Positions 54,713 through 63,826 of a stretch of DNA of 64,000 nt are shown here, piece by piece. The translations under genes and the position numbers were made by a program. The number at the start of each line of letters is the position of its first letter. Position 1 is the first letter of the stretch. The notes below the pieces were generated by a model. That model had not been told where the DNA came from, made no database searches, and worked only from the letters and a program-made list of their open reading frames with translations. The stretch lies in the NCBI GenBank assembly GCA_018897105.1, contig JAHILF010000041.1:1-64000 (forward strand). The letters run 5' to 3'. Origin of the DNA: Pseudomonadota bacterium. GTDB taxonomy: Bacteria > Desulfobacterota > Desulfobulbia > Desulfobulbales > SURF-16.

Positions 54713-55306
54713 TTACAGAGAGCCTTTTGAGGAAAGGGGTCCCTGGGTTCGTAAGTGTCTGGCTGTTGCCTGATCGATGGTTCTGCCGAGAGCTTTAAAG
54801 ATCGCCTCGAGAATATGATGGGTGTTACGGCCGTACGGCACCTCTGCATGCAGGGTCATGCCGCCGTGCAGGGAAAAAGCGCGGAGGAATTCCTGGACAA
54901 GGGCGGTATCGAATGTGCCCACCTTCTGATCGCATTGCACCACATCATAATGGAGATAGGGGCGGTTGGAGAAATCCACGGTGACCCGGGCCAGGGACTC
55001 ATCCATGGGCAATGAGCAATGGCCATAGCGGTTGATGGCACTGAAATCGCCGAGGGCGGCTTTAAATGCCTGGCCGAGGCAGATGCCCACATCTTCAACT
55101 GTATGATGTGCATCAATATCCAGGTCGCCTGCCGCCTCAATGGTCAGATCAAAAAAACCATGAACGGCAAACAGCGTCAGCATATGGTCGAGAAAAGGAA
55201 CGCCTGTGTGCAGCGAGGCCTTGCCTTCTCCGTCAATGGTGAGACTGAGTCTAATATCGGTCTCATTGGTTTTACGTTGAATGGTGCTTTCACGGTGGAT
55301 ATTCAT
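54713..55306 (-). CDS. hisB: Imidazoleglycerol-phosphate dehydratase
   Basis: A 197-residue enzyme of normal length for the single-domain form, catalysing the sixth step of histidine synthesis. Metal-binding His motifs are all intact: GVPFLDHMLTLFAVHG, DAHHTVEDVGICLGQA, YGHCSLPMDE and NTHHILEAIFKALG. It is not linked to other his genes here. It precedes the lipoprotein gene by 35 bases. Confidence 0.97.
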   Translation of the reverse strand: MNIHRESTIQRKTNETDIRLSLTIDGEGKASLHTGVPFLDHMLTLFAVHGFFDLTIEAAGDLDIDAHHTVEDVGICLGQAFKAALGDFSAINRYGHCSLPMDESLARVTVDFSNRPYLHYDVVQCDQKVGTFDTALVQEFLRAFSLHGGMTLHAEVPYGRNTHHILEAIFKALGRTIDQATARHLRTQGPLSSKGSL

Positions 55307-55486
55307 TAACAGGATCTCTTGAGAGTTGATTGTTTACTTTTGCAGGTCTTTGTGGTAAGCCTGATAGGGTAATTGAATAAATATAGTATATGTATAACAA
55401 GTTAACTGATTGAGTGGCAAGATATTTTTCTCTTTTGGCCGAATTGCCTTTGCGCTTGATAGTAAAGAAAAAAAGGTAATTTTTTG

Positions 55487-55515
55487 TTGACAAATATTTG
55501 CGCCTCCGGTTATAT
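55487..55515 (+). promoter_or_regulatory. Sigma-70 promoter for tRNA-Gly
   Basis: TTGACA at 55487-55492 and TTATAT at 55510-55515 are separated by 17 bases. Transcription would begin around 55522, about 22 bases before the tRNA. Confidence 0.8.
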
Positions 55516-55543
55516 TCACTTCGTTTTTAGGACAGCTATATAA

Positions 55544-55618
<75 letters not shown>

Positions 55619-55630
55619 TGCTTATTCAAA

Positions 55631-55658
55631 GGTTCGAACCGGGTTCGGACCTTTTTTT
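55631..55658 (+). terminator. Rho-independent terminator after tRNA-Gly
   Basis: GGTTCGAA and TTCGGACC (one G-U pair) form the stem and seven Ts follow. Confidence 0.85.
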
Positions 55659-55738
55659 GTCAATAAATCACCTGAGCATCATTTAAATATATAATTTGAT
55701 CGCGGGTGTCATTTTGTTAGTGAGTTGAGGTTATTAAA

Positions 55739-56167
55739 ATGAAGACAATTTTAACACCGGTCAAAGAAATTGAACGGAAATGGCTTGTGGTTGATGCTCA
55801 GAGCCATGTTCTGGGTCGTCTTGCTTCTGAGATCGCACGCAGGCTTCGCGGTAAACATAAACCGAATTTCTCAACATTTCAGGATACCGGTGATTTTATC
55901 ATCGTTGTCAATGCTGAGAAGGTTCGTTTAACCGGCAGAAAACTTGATGATAAATTTTATTATAATCATTCCGGCTATATGGGTGGTTTGAGGACTCGGA
56001 CTGCAAAGGAAATTCTTGCTAAAAGTCCGGAGGAACTGATTTATAAAGCAGTAAAAGGGATGCTGCCCAAAAACACCCTTGGTCGTACCCAGTTGAAAAA
56101 ACTGAAAGTATACGCTGGCTCTGAACATCCGCATGAAGCGCAGAAGCCGGAAAATCTTGAATTATAA
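55739..56167 (+). CDS. rplM: 50S ribosomal protein L13
   Basis: A 142-residue protein of exactly the usual length. Typical sequence: [50 protein letters not shown] and [12 protein letters not shown]13 is an early assembly protein of the large subunit. It is 16 bases upstream of rpsI, the standard pair. Confidence 0.99.
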   Translation: MKTILTPVKEIERKWLVVDAQSHVLGRLASEIARRLRGKHKPNFSTFQDTGDFIIVVNAEKVRLTGRKLDDKFYYNHSGYMGGLRTRTAKEILAKSPEELIYKAVKGMLPKNTLGRTQLKKLKVYAGSEHPHEAQKPENLEL

Positions 56168-56183
56168 TTGAGGTCGTAGAGAT

Positions 56184-56576
56184 ATGTCTGAGCAGCGTTA
56201 TTATGCCACAGGAAAAAGAAAAACTGCTATTGCCAGAGTCTGGTTGCAACCAGGTAGTGGTAATATCAATGTGAACAAACTGGCTTTTGCCGATTATTTC
56301 GGCGGTGCAATTGATCAGAAGATTGCCACCAAACCTTTTGTTCTGACTGATACAATTGACAAATATGATGTCGTAGCCACCTTGAAAGGCGGCGGCAAGG
56401 CTGCCCAAGCTGAAGCGTTACGCCATGGGATTGCCAAGGCACTGCTTGATGTGGACGTGCTCAATCGTCAGTCTCTGAAAAAGGCAGGCCTTTTAACCCG
56501 TGATGCCCGTGTGAAAGAGCGTAAAAAATACGGCAAGAAAGCAGCCAGGGCAAGCTTCCAGTTCTCGAAACGTTGA
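56184..56576 (+). CDS. rpsI: 30S ribosomal protein S9
   Basis: A 130-residue protein with the classic start YYATGKRKTAIARVWLQPG and end KKYGKKAARASFQFSKR, whose basic tail reaches the P-site tRNA. It follows rplM directly and is the last gene of the pair before a terminator. Confidence 0.99.
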   Translation: MSEQRYYATGKRKTAIARVWLQPGSGNINVNKLAFADYFGGAIDQKIATKPFVLTDTIDKYDVVATLKGGGKAAQAEALRHGIAKALLDVDVLNRQSLKKAGLLTRDARVKERKKYGKKAARASFQFSKR

Positions 56577-56739
56577 TCTGACTATTTACTTTTTGACTGT
56601 CTCGTATTTATGCCCCTTGAGGGTGAAAAACTCTCGACAGCCGTACAGTGCATGATAACTTGCTGATTTATCGTTACGAAATTCGGTGCCGATTCTTTTT
56701 TCGAAGCCATCACTTTTCGTAAATGGCTCTTCCATACCC

Positions 56740-56780
56740 GGGGAAAGACGAAACTATATGTTCGTCTTTCCCCTTTTTTT
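56740..56780 (+). terminator. Strong rho-independent terminator after rpsI
   Basis: GGGGAAAGACGAA (56740-56752) pairs with TTCGTCTTTCCCC (56761-56773), a 13-bp perfect stem, followed by seven Ts. It ends about 30 bases before argC. Confidence 0.92.
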
Positions 56781-56811
56781 ATTTGAAAATGCATGGAGCA
56801 AGGAAAAACCA

Positions 56812-57849
56812 ATGTTACGAGTAGGTATTGTTGGTGCATCAGGATATACGGGGGGTGAGCTGGCGCGTATTCTCAGCCTGCATCCCGAGGTCGAAATCAG
56901 TGTTGCCACATCGCGTAATTATGCCGGAAAAAAGTTGTCCCAGGTCTACCCCCATCTGGCCGGCATAGCAGACATCGTCTGCGAGGATGTGCAGATAACC
57001 GATCTGATCCACTGCGCTGATGTATTTTTCACCGCTGTTCCGCACCAGACGGCCATGGCCATTGTACCCGAATTTCTTGAGGCCGGTAAAAAGGTTATCG
57101 ATCTGAGCGCGGATTTTCGCCTCGACGATCCTTTGGTTTACGAGGCATGGTATCAAGCGCATACGGCCCAGAAGTACCTGGCAGAAGCGGTTTACGGACT
57201 GCCGGAGCTCAATCGGGAAAACATTGCAGGGGCAAGACTTGTCGCCAATCCCGGCTGCTATCCGACCTCCATTATTCTGGCCCTTGCACCACTGCTGAAA
57301 AACGGTCTGATTGATCTCGATACCATTGTGGCGGATTCCAAATCCGGTACTTCCGGCGCCGGCCGGGGTGCCCAGGTCGGCTCGCTTTTCTGTGAAGTAA
57401 CCGACGGCTTCCGGGCCTATAAAGTCGGGGAGCACCGTCATACTCCGGAGATTGAACAGGAACTTGGTAAACTTGCCGGCAGCCGGCTGACCATATCCTT
57501 TACACCCCACCTTCTGCCGGTCAGTCGCGGCATATTAAGCACCATTTACGGCAAACTGAACAGGGACATTGACCCGCAGGAGATATTTGATCTTTTCCAG
57601 TCATTTTATCAGGATGAGAAATTCGTCCGGATCTGCCGGCCCGGCAGCTTCCCGGCGACCCAGTATGTGCGCGGCAGCAATTATTGCGATATCGGCTGCA
57701 AAGTGGATACGCGTACCGGCCGGGTTGTGCTTGTCTCGGTCATTGACAACCTTGTCAAGGGCGCGGCAGGTCAGGCCGTACAGAACATGAATGTTATCTG
57801 CGGTTTCAGGGAGTCGCTGGGGCTGGAGACCGTTCCCCTTTTCCCTTAA
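56812..57849 (+). CDS. argC: N-acetyl-gamma-glutamyl-phosphate reductase
   Basis: A 345-residue dehydrogenase of arginine synthesis that reduces N-acetylglutamyl phosphate with NADPH. The NADP-binding start [14 protein letters not shown], the catalytic Cys in NPGCYPTSI and the terminal [15 protein letters not shown] are present. The frame extends upstream to 56686, but it crosses the terminator; the ATG at 56812 with AAGGA upstream is right. It heads an operon with truA and an aminotransferase. Confidence 0.97.
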   Translation: MLRVGIVGASGYTGGELARILSLHPEVEISVATSRNYAGKKLSQVYPHLAGIADIVCEDVQITDLIHCADVFFTAVPHQTAMAIVPEFLEAGKKVIDLSADFRLDDPLVYEAWYQAHTAQKYLAEAVYGLPELNRENIAGARLVANPGCYPTSIILALAPLLKNGLIDLDTIVADSKSGTSGAGRGAQVGSLFCEVTDGFRAYKVGEHRHTPEIEQELGKLAGSRLTISFTPHLLPVSRGILSTIYGKLNRDIDPQEIFDLFQSFYQDEKFVRICRPGSFPATQYVRGSNYCDIGCKVDTRTGRVVLVSVIDNLVKGAAGQAVQNMNVICGFRESLGLETVPLFP

Positions 57850-57870
57850 TATCCGCTTTCCCCTTGCCTT

Positions 57871-58674
57871 ATGGGTGAACAATCTGTACATTTGCGCAGC
57901 ATCAGGCTGACGCTTTCCTTTGACGGGACTGAATTTTCCGGTTGGCAGCGACAAAAAAACGCCCGGACGATTCAGGGTGACCTGGAAGAGAAACTTGCCA
58001 TGATGACAGGTGAGAAGATTGTGATTCACGGTGCCGGCAGGACAGATTCCGGGGTCCATGCCTTGGCCATGACTGCCCATTTTGCCACCAATTCATCCAT
58101 TGCCTGTTCGTCTTTCAGAAGCGGTTTGAACGGTCTGCTGGCAAATTCCATCAAGGTCATGCAGGTTGAGGAGGTTGACTCCTCGTTTCATTCCCGCATC
58201 AGTGCCCAGGCAAAGGTTTATCAGTATTTTTTTACCACGGAACAAATTGTTCCTCCCCACAGGCGTTATTACTGCGCCCATCTGCCCGGTGCCTTTGACC
58301 TCGAGAAAGCCAGGCAGTGTCTGCCGCTTATCCTCGGCAGACATGATTTTTCCTGCTTTGAGGCCACCGGTTCAAGGGATAAGGGGAAGATTGGCGGCCG
58401 GGGCGCCTTACGGGAAATATTTTCCGTATCACTCTCACCAGTGGCAAGTCCTTCGCCGGAGTATCTCTTTGAGATCTGCGGCGATGGTTTTTTAAGGAAG
58501 ATGGTTCGCAATATTGTCGGAACCTTGATAGAGGTTGGGCAACAGCGTATGGCTGTAAGCGATTTCGCTGATCTGTTACAGAAAAAGGATCGATCTCTGG
58601 CAGGACCGACCGCACCTGCCTGCGGATTGTTTCTCAAGAAAGTCTATTACGATGAAAGCTGGTTAGCAGCATAG
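57871..58674 (+). CDS. truA: tRNA pseudouridine(38-40) synthase TruA
   Basis: A 267-residue enzyme of normal length. The catalytic Asp is in GAGRTDSGVHALAM. Other landmarks are FDGTEFSGWQRQ and FLRKMVRNIVGTLIEVG. It isomerises uridines 38-40 in the anticodon arm. It follows argC by 21 bases and precedes the aminotransferase by 25 bases. Confidence 0.97.
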   Translation: MGEQSVHLRSIRLTLSFDGTEFSGWQRQKNARTIQGDLEEKLAMMTGEKIVIHGAGRTDSGVHALAMTAHFATNSSIACSSFRSGLNGLLANSIKVMQVEEVDSSFHSRISAQAKVYQYFFTTEQIVPPHRRYYCAHLPGAFDLEKARQCLPLILGRHDFSCFEATGSRDKGKIGGRGALREIFSVSLSPVASPSPEYLFEICGDGFLRKMVRNIVGTLIEVGQQRMAVSDFADLLQKKDRSLAGPTAPACGLFLKKVYYDESWLAA

Positions 58675-58699
58675 AATAAAAAAAATAAAAGGGATGCAC

Positions 58700-59905
58700 A
58701 TGGAAGCACAAATATCACTTGCAGATCGTATGAAATTGATCAAGCCGTCACCGACCCTGGCGGTGAATGCCAAAGCAAAGGCCATGAAAGCCGCCGGAGC
58801 TGATATCTTAAATTTCAGCGTGGGCGAGCCTGATTTCGACACCCCCGCGCATGTATGCGCCGCAGGCAAAAACGCCATTGATGAAGGCTTTACCCGCTAT
58901 ACCGCCGTGCCGGGTATCCCTGAACTGCGGGAGGCGATCGTTGCCCGTTATGCCGCGGACCGGGGCTGGCATTATGAAGCTGACCAGGTGCAGGTATGCT
59001 GCGGCGGCAAACACGGGCTTTACAATATGGCCCAGGCCCTTTTCGGACCGGGTGATGAAGTGCTTATCCCCACACCCTACTGGGTCTCGTATCCTCCCAT
59101 AGTTCTTCTTGCCGGTGCGACTCCTGTTTTTGTTCCTCTGGATGAAAATGAGAATTTTGATCTGACTGCGGAAAATTTAAGCAGATGCGTCACAGACAAG
59201 ACCCGCGGTATCATCTTGAACAGCCCATCCAATCCCACCGGCGCAATCTTTTCCGCCAAGGCGCTGGAAAAGGTGGCGCAAATGGCCTTGGAAAGGGGAT
59301 GGGTGGTTATCTCCGACGATATCTATGATACCATCGTCTATGAGGAGGTGCAGGTTCCCCACATTCTGGATATTGAACCGAAAATGAAAGACCAGACCAT
59401 CATCTTAAATGGTGTGTCCAAATCCTTTGCCATGACCGGCTGGCGCATCGGCTATTCGCTGGGGCCAAAGCATGTCATCGCTGCGATGAACAAGATTCAG
59501 AGCCAGTCAACCTCAAATCCAGCCTCCATATCCCAGAAAGCCGCACTGGCGGCAGTTGCCGGCCCGCAGGATTTTCCCGGTATGATGAAGCAGTCGTTTC
59601 TGCCACGCCGCGAATTCATCGTGGGGCAACTCACCGCGATAGAGGGAATCAGCTGTGTCAATCCCGCTGGTGCTTTCTATGTTTTTCCGAATTTCTCGGC
59701 ATATTACGGGAAGAAATTTAATGGCAAGGTGATCGCCGGCTCGGTAGAAATGTCAGAGTATTTGCTTGAGGAAAGCTTCATGGCCACAGTGCCCGGAGCT
59801 GCTTTCGGCGCAGACGAATTTGTCCGTTTTTCCTTTGCCACCTCGATGGACGCCATCGAAGAGGGAATGAGAAGGCTCAAGGAAGCGCTTGGCAAGCTAG
59901 CATAA
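58700..59905 (+). CDS. Class I pyridoxal-phosphate aminotransferase, aspartate aminotransferase-like
   Basis: A 401-residue enzyme of the AspC subgroup Ib type. Landmarks are NFSVGEPDFDTPAHV, RYTAVPGIPELREAI, NSPSNPTGAIF, and the PLP-lysine site GVSKSFAMTGWRIGY. The start at 58700 is chosen over 58694 because of AAGGG spacing. It transfers amino groups between aspartate or other amino acids and 2-oxoglutarate. It is the last gene of the argC-truA operon. Confidence 0.93.
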   Translation: MEAQISLADRMKLIKPSPTLAVNAKAKAMKAAGADILNFSVGEPDFDTPAHVCAAGKNAIDEGFTRYTAVPGIPELREAIVARYAADRGWHYEADQVQVCCGGKHGLYNMAQALFGPGDEVLIPTPYWVSYPPIVLLAGATPVFVPLDENENFDLTAENLSRCVTDKTRGIILNSPSNPTGAIFSAKALEKVAQMALERGWVVISDDIYDTIVYEEVQVPHILDIEPKMKDQTIILNGVSKSFAMTGWRIGYSLGPKHVIAAMNKIQSQSTSNPASISQKAALAAVAGPQDFPGMMKQSFLPRREFIVGQLTAIEGISCVNPAGAFYVFPNFSAYYGKKFNGKVIAGSVEMSEYLLEESFMATVPGAAFGADEFVRFSFATSMDAIEEGMRRLKEALGKLA

Positions 59906-59926
59906 AGCCTGACCGGAAATAGGCTT

Positions 59927-60112
59927 TTAAAATTCCTCTGGACTGGGCTCGCTGAGAGCCCAGATCCATGGGTCCAGGGGGCGTTCCTTTGACATGGCTT
60001 TCTGGCCGCTTGCCGTGAAGCACTGATAGACCCAGTTTTGATTTTTCTCGTAAATTTTGATCAAAGCGAGATTTGGGTGAATATACCAACCAGCTTTATA
60101 ATGTCCGTCCAT
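59927..60112 (-). CDS. Small protein of 61 residues, unknown
   Basis: The frame starts at ATG 60112 with AGGAG 5 bases upstream. The protein is MDGHYKAGWYIHPNLALIKIY followed by a Trp-rich, acidic end (DPWIWALSEPSPEEF). Composition and ribosome site look genuine. An inverted repeat CTGGGCTC/GAGCCCAG within its 3' end may act as a terminator for the aminotransferase operon. No family is recognised. Confidence 0.55.
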   Translation of the reverse strand: MDGHYKAGWYIHPNLALIKIYEKNQNWVYQCFTASGQKAMSKERPLDPWIWALSEPSPEEF

Positions 60113-60203
60113 CACCACTCCTAAGCGTTCAACACGATTTGTTGTTAAAAATTACCCTGAATAGGTAACGCCGACCTGGATTGTCGCCAACCCTCTCATG
60201 GAG

Positions 60204-60695
60204 CTATTTTTCTAAACATTTTGAAATGCATGACTGGCAGTTGTCGCTGACTTTGCCCTTGCTGCAGAAGGTGCTGAAGCTGTCAATCCAATCCGTGCCG
60301 CCTCTGGGACATTTTTCAAGAAATTGCACAAAGTGGATCATCTTGTCAATAATTTCCCTGGGAGCGGCATGTTCAATTCTGCAGGCGCCAATGTCAGCAA
60401 TATTTTCATCGACATCGAGGACTTTAATAAAAAACTCTTTCAGTGCATGATGACGGAGAATGATATCCTCTGAAACAACCTTCCCCTTGTCAGTGAGGGT
60501 AATGACCTCATAGGGAGCATAGTTGATCAATTTTTTTTTGGCAAGGGCCCTGAATGCTTCCGTAACGGAGGCGCGGCTGACTTTGAGCCGGGCAGCTATC
60601 TCTTTAGCCCGGGCCACCTTTTTTTCTTTTATTATCAGGGCAATTACCTCGAGATAGTCTTCGAGGCTTGCGCTCAGCCTTGTTTCTTTTTTCAT
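60204..60695 (-). CDS. DtxR/MntR-family metal-dependent regulator
   Basis: A 163-residue repressor. The winged helix starts SASLEDYLEVIALI with Asp and Glu where MntR binds metal, then AKEIAARLKVSRASVTEAFRAL. The dimer domain has ILRHHALKEFFIKVL and DIGACRIEHAAP, whose Cys, Glu and His match DtxR ligands. It therefore mixes MntR- and DtxR-type ligands. The C-terminus carries five Cys (FLEKCPRGG, FCSKG, NCQSCISKC), possibly an extra metal or redox site. A palindrome in the divergent region upstream is the likely operator. Confidence 0.9.
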   Translation of the reverse strand: MKKETRLSASLEDYLEVIALIIKEKKVARAKEIAARLKVSRASVTEAFRALAKKKLINYAPYEVITLTDKGKVVSEDIILRHHALKEFFIKVLDVDENIADIGACRIEHAAPREIIDKMIHFVQFLEKCPRGGTDWIDSFSTFCSKGKVSDNCQSCISKCLEK

Positions 60696-60745
60696 AAACT
60701 AAAAAGAACCGACCACAGTGCGGCAAAGCGACGTCTGTGATTTTC

Positions 60746-60770
60746 ATATTAACCTGTAAGTAGTTAATAT
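60746..60770. promoter_or_regulatory. Palindromic operator between dtxR-like and phosphoesterase genes
   Basis: ATATTAAC (60746-60753) and GTTAATAT (60763-60770) form a perfect 8-bp inverted repeat with a 9-base spacer. It lies 51 bases from the regulator start and 22 bases from the phosphoesterase start, fitting autoregulation and control of the divergent operon. Confidence 0.6.
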
Positions 60771-60791
60771 CATACAGGTGGGATCATTTCT

Positions 60792-61706
60792 ATGCCAGGT
60801 TTTTTTGATAAAAGCAGAAAAAAGCCGAGCGATCAAAGGCAATATCGTCTTTTTTCATGTAAAGCATGCATGCCGCGGAAACAACATTTATTTTTAGCTA
60901 CCTTTTTTATCTTACTATTATTAGCCTGTTACGGTTATATTGTCGAGCCCAACAATATCAAGGTTGAACAGGTGGTGATCCCGGATGACTATCTGCATCA
61001 GGTCTGGGGGGATGCCAGAATAGTTCAGCTTTCCGATCTGCATATTGACCAGATCGGACAAAGGGATAAACGGGTTCTCCAGCTGCTGACGGATATCAAA
61101 CCCGATCTCATTGTCATTACCGGCGATATGGCCCAATGGAATTCGGATCCGCAGGTTGCTCTGCAGTTTGTGGAAAGTCTTAAGGCCCCGCTGGGAGTGT
61201 ACGGTATCCTCGGTGATTCCGATATTTCCAGTGGAAGACGCTATTGCGTTTTCTGTCATGCCGGGGGTAATGTGCATCAGTTGCGGCAGCATCCGCGCCT
61301 GCTGAAAAACAGCACGGTAGAAATCACTGTTCCCGCCACCGGTAAAAAAGTTACCATTGCCGGAGTCTTCCCCACGGATGAAGATGCCGGTCTGTCCGCC
61401 CTGATTGACCACTTTGGGCAAACTGCGGAACCGGTGCTTCTGCTGGATCATTTTTCCGAGGGCTGGCAGCAAATCCGTCCTAAAGGACCATTGCTGTGGC
61501 TTGCCGGAGATACCCATGGAGGGCAGATTTACCTGCCTGACTTTATCTGGCGCACGTTTCATCTGGTGGATTATCCGCAGTATATGGCCGGACTTTTTTC
61601 AGATGGCGGCCATAAATGGCTGTATGTAAACAGAGGCATCGGCACGGTTTCCTATTTTCCTTTCAGGATTGGCGAGCCGCCTGAAATTACCGTCATATCC
61701 TTTTAA
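60792..61706 (+). CDS. Metallophosphoesterase with altered metal-site motifs
   Basis: A 304-residue membrane-anchored calcineurin-like phosphoesterase. One membrane segment lies at about 30-50. Motif I is QLSDLHID, motif II VITGDMAQ. The usual GNHD/E is GILGDSD and the usual GHTHGGQ is AGDTHGGQ, so two His ligands are Asp or absent. It may use a different metal or be less active. It is the first gene of a divergent operon downstream of the DtxR-type regulator palindrome. Confidence 0.85.
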   Translation: MPGFFDKSRKKPSDQRQYRLFSCKACMPRKQHLFLATFFILLLLACYGYIVEPNNIKVEQVVIPDDYLHQVWGDARIVQLSDLHIDQIGQRDKRVLQLLTDIKPDLIVITGDMAQWNSDPQVALQFVESLKAPLGVYGILGDSDISSGRRYCVFCHAGGNVHQLRQHPRLLKNSTVEITVPATGKKVTIAGVFPTDEDAGLSALIDHFGQTAEPVLLLDHFSEGWQQIRPKGPLLWLAGDTHGGQIYLPDFIWRTFHLVDYPQYMAGLFSDGGHKWLYVNRGIGTVSYFPFRIGEPPEITVISF

Positions 61707-61716
61707 AGATAACTAA

Positions 61717-62286
61717 ATGGAAATTCCGCTAAGAATATACGGCCTGGGATTGTCTCTTGCCATCATACTGGCAATCGGGGGGGCCTGTTCTGCGGACAGA
61801 CTTGCAGCTAAACCGGTCAGAACTCTTTTTGATTTTGAGAAAACGTCCGAGCTTGACCATCTTCATTGGGTATGCGGCACGTTTATGGAGCAGGACAAAC
61901 AGCACGCCACCTCCGGACAATACAGCCTGCGGGTGGAGATGTATCCCAGTGCCGAATATCCCGGCTTCAAGGCGGGTTTTACGAAGGGATGGCAGGGGTA
62001 TAAAAAGCTGCTTGTCGATTTGTATCATCCCGGATTAAATGAGATGACGATTGCCTATAGAATCGATGACCGTGATGATAATCCGTCCTTTGCCGACCGG
62101 GCAAACGGTCGTATCGTTTTACAGCCGGGGGCGAATATTTTTACCCTTGATCTGGAGAATCTGAAAACATCCGGCACAGACAGAAAGCTTGATTTGGAAG
62201 GGATTACCGGTCTGTACCTCTTTGTCCATCGGCCGCCGCAACCGGTTGTTCTGTACTTGGACAATATGCGGCTGGTTCGCGAGTGA
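61717..62286 (+). CDS. Exported beta-sandwich (carbohydrate-binding-like) protein
   Basis: A 189-residue protein with a signal peptide (LGLSLAIILAIGGACSA) that may be a lipoprotein leader. The mature part is beta-rich (LFDFEKTSELDHLHWV, YSLRVEMYPSAEYPG, YKKLLVDLYHPG, YLDNMRLV), a jelly-roll typical of CBM11-type or similar domains. It follows the phosphoesterase by 10 bases. The ligand is unknown. Confidence 0.7.
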   Translation: MEIPLRIYGLGLSLAIILAIGGACSADRLAAKPVRTLFDFEKTSELDHLHWVCGTFMEQDKQHATSGQYSLRVEMYPSAEYPGFKAGFTKGWQGYKKLLVDLYHPGLNEMTIAYRIDDRDDNPSFADRANGRIVLQPGANIFTLDLENLKTSGTDRKLDLEGITGLYLFVHRPPQPVVLYLDNMRLVRE

Positions 62287-62320
62287 AAAAACGAAAAGAT
62301 AAAAATGTAAGGAGAGATCA

Positions 62321-62716
62321 ATGACTCTGCAGGAGAAAATAAGAACCGATCTGAAGGTGTCCATGAAGGCCAAGACCGAGGAGAGAACCTCTGCTCTCCG
62401 GGTGTTGATCGGCGAGTTTCAGCGCCAGGTAAAAAAGGAGTTGGCTGATGCCGAAGTGATTGCCATCATCCGAAAGCTGATCAAATCAGAGGTGGAAACC
62501 CTGGAAAAAAAGGGGGAGGGCCCCTCGGAATACATGCAGATTCTGGAGAGCTATCTGCCGAAACAGGCAACTGAAGCGGAAATCAGGGCATGGATCGAAA
62601 AAAATATCGATATCAGTAAGTTTCCGAGCAAAATGCAGGCAATGAAACCGATTATGGCCAATTTTGCCGGCATGGTTGACGGCAACACGGTAAAAAAGAT
62701 TCTCGAAAGTCTGTAG
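62321..62716 (+). CDS. YqeY/GatB-like family protein
   Basis: A 131-residue protein. Family landmarks are LQEKIRTDLKVSMKAKTEERTSALRVL, SYLPKQATEAEI and VDGNTVKKILESL. The YqeY family shares the C-terminal domain of the GatB amidotransferase subunit and may bind tRNA, but its role is unproven. AAGGAGAG is upstream of the ATG. It ends at a repeat-rich stretch. Confidence 0.85.
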   Translation: MTLQEKIRTDLKVSMKAKTEERTSALRVLIGEFQRQVKKELADAEVIAIIRKLIKSEVETLEKKGEGPSEYMQILESYLPKQATEAEIRAWIEKNIDISKFPSKMQAMKPIMANFAGMVDGNTVKKILESL

Positions 62717-62819
62717 GGGTGCCCCTTGTGGGTACCCTTAGGCCGGACTGCCCGTTGGGAGTCCATCGGGAAAAATAACAGCGGTAGGGTACTGCGTAGG
62801 GGCGGTTCGCGAACCGCCC
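62717..62819. repeat. Palindromic repeats between yqeY and pstB
   Basis: GGGTGCCC and GGGTACCC form one hairpin near 62718-62740. GGGCGGTTCGCGAACCGCCC at 62800-62819 is a perfect 20-base palindrome ending two bases before the pstB stop. The latter resembles common GTAGGGGCGGTTCGC-type intergenic repeats and may serve as terminator for the convergent genes. Confidence 0.7.
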
Positions 62820-62820
62820 T

Positions 62821-63705
62821 TTAACCGAAACGGCCGGTGATGTAATCCTCTGTCAGCTGATGGCGGGGATTGGTGAAGATTCGGTCCGTCTTGCCCACTT
62901 CAATGAGGTCGCCCAAATGAAAGTAGGCGGTCCGCTGGGAAACGCGGGCTGCCTGCTGCATGGAGTGGGTGACAATAACAATGGAATAGTGTTCGCACAG
63001 TTCGGCGATCAGTTCCTCGATCTTGGCCGTGGCTATCGGGTCAAGGGCGGAACACGGTTCGTCCATGAGGATCACCTCCGGGCTGACGGCAATGGCCCTG
63101 GCAATACATAAGCGCTGCTGCTGGCCGCCGGATAACCCTGTGCCCGGCTGATTCAATCTGTCCTTCGCCTCTTCCCACAGCCCGGCCTTCTTCAGCGAGG
63201 CTTCAACGATTTCCTCCAGCTCTGATTTGTTCTGCACCAGACCGTGAATTTTCGGGCCATAAGCGACATTGTCAAAAATAGACTTGGGAAAGGGGTTCGG
63301 TTTCTGAAATACCATACCTACTCTGGCGCGCAGCGGCACCACATCAACGTTTTTGTCGTGGATATCCATGCCGTCCAGCCTGATGTCGCCGGTCACCCGG
63401 CAACCCTCAATGGTGTCATTCATGCGGTTCAGGCAGCGGAGAAAAGTTGACTTGCCGCAGCCTGAGGGTCCTATCATGGCAATCACTTCGTTGCGGGCAA
63501 TGTCGATGTTGACATTGTTGATCGCCTTTTTTTCACCATAATAGACATTGACCTCTCTGCAGGTCATGCGTGGGTTTTCGACAAATGGATCGCCGACCGT
63601 TTCACGTGCTTTATGGAGGGTATTACTTGTAACTTCAGACAAAATTTCTTCCTTAGGGGCAGTGGCTAAAGCACCTGACTCGGCTGTTTGAAATAAGGAT
63701 TCCAT
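62821..63705 (-). CDS. pstB: Phosphate transport ATP-binding protein PstB
   Basis: A 294-residue ATPase. Residues 1-45 are a variable extension. The ABC domain has [37 protein letters not shown] and [11 protein letters not shown], all typical of PstB. It energises high-affinity phosphate uptake. It lies downstream of pstS, with a palindrome between them; pstC and pstA are not between these two genes. Confidence 0.97.
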   Translation of the reverse strand: MESLFQTAESGALATAPKEEILSEVTSNTLHKARETVGDPFVENPRMTCREVNVYYGEKKAINNVNIDIARNEVIAMIGPSGCGKSTFLRCLNRMNDTIEGCRVTGDIRLDGMDIHDKNVDVVPLRARVGMVFQKPNPFPKSIFDNVAYGPKIHGLVQNKSELEEIVEASLKKAGLWEEAKDRLNQPGTGLSGGQQQRLCIARAIAVSPEVILMDEPCSALDPIATAKIEELIAELCEHYSIVIVTHSMQQAARVSQRTAYFHLGDLIEVGKTDRIFTNPRHQLTEDYITGRFG

Positions 63706-63737
63706 GGGATGGTGAATATTTGCTCAATTGTATACCA

Positions 63738-63787
63738 CAGAGATCACGAGCGACACAAAGAAAAAAATGTGTTTGACGTGATCTCTG
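63738..63787. repeat. Long hairpin between pstS and pstB
   Basis: CAGAGATCACG (63738-63748) and CGTGATCTCTG (63777-63787) pair perfectly and ACACA/TGTGT pairs inside. The left edge TACCACAGAG is shared with the element at 27134. On the transcript it follows pstS and precedes pstB. Confidence 0.75.
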
Positions 63788-63826
63788 CAGCCGTCATTTC
63801 CCTACAATAAAAGTGAAAAAAAGTTT

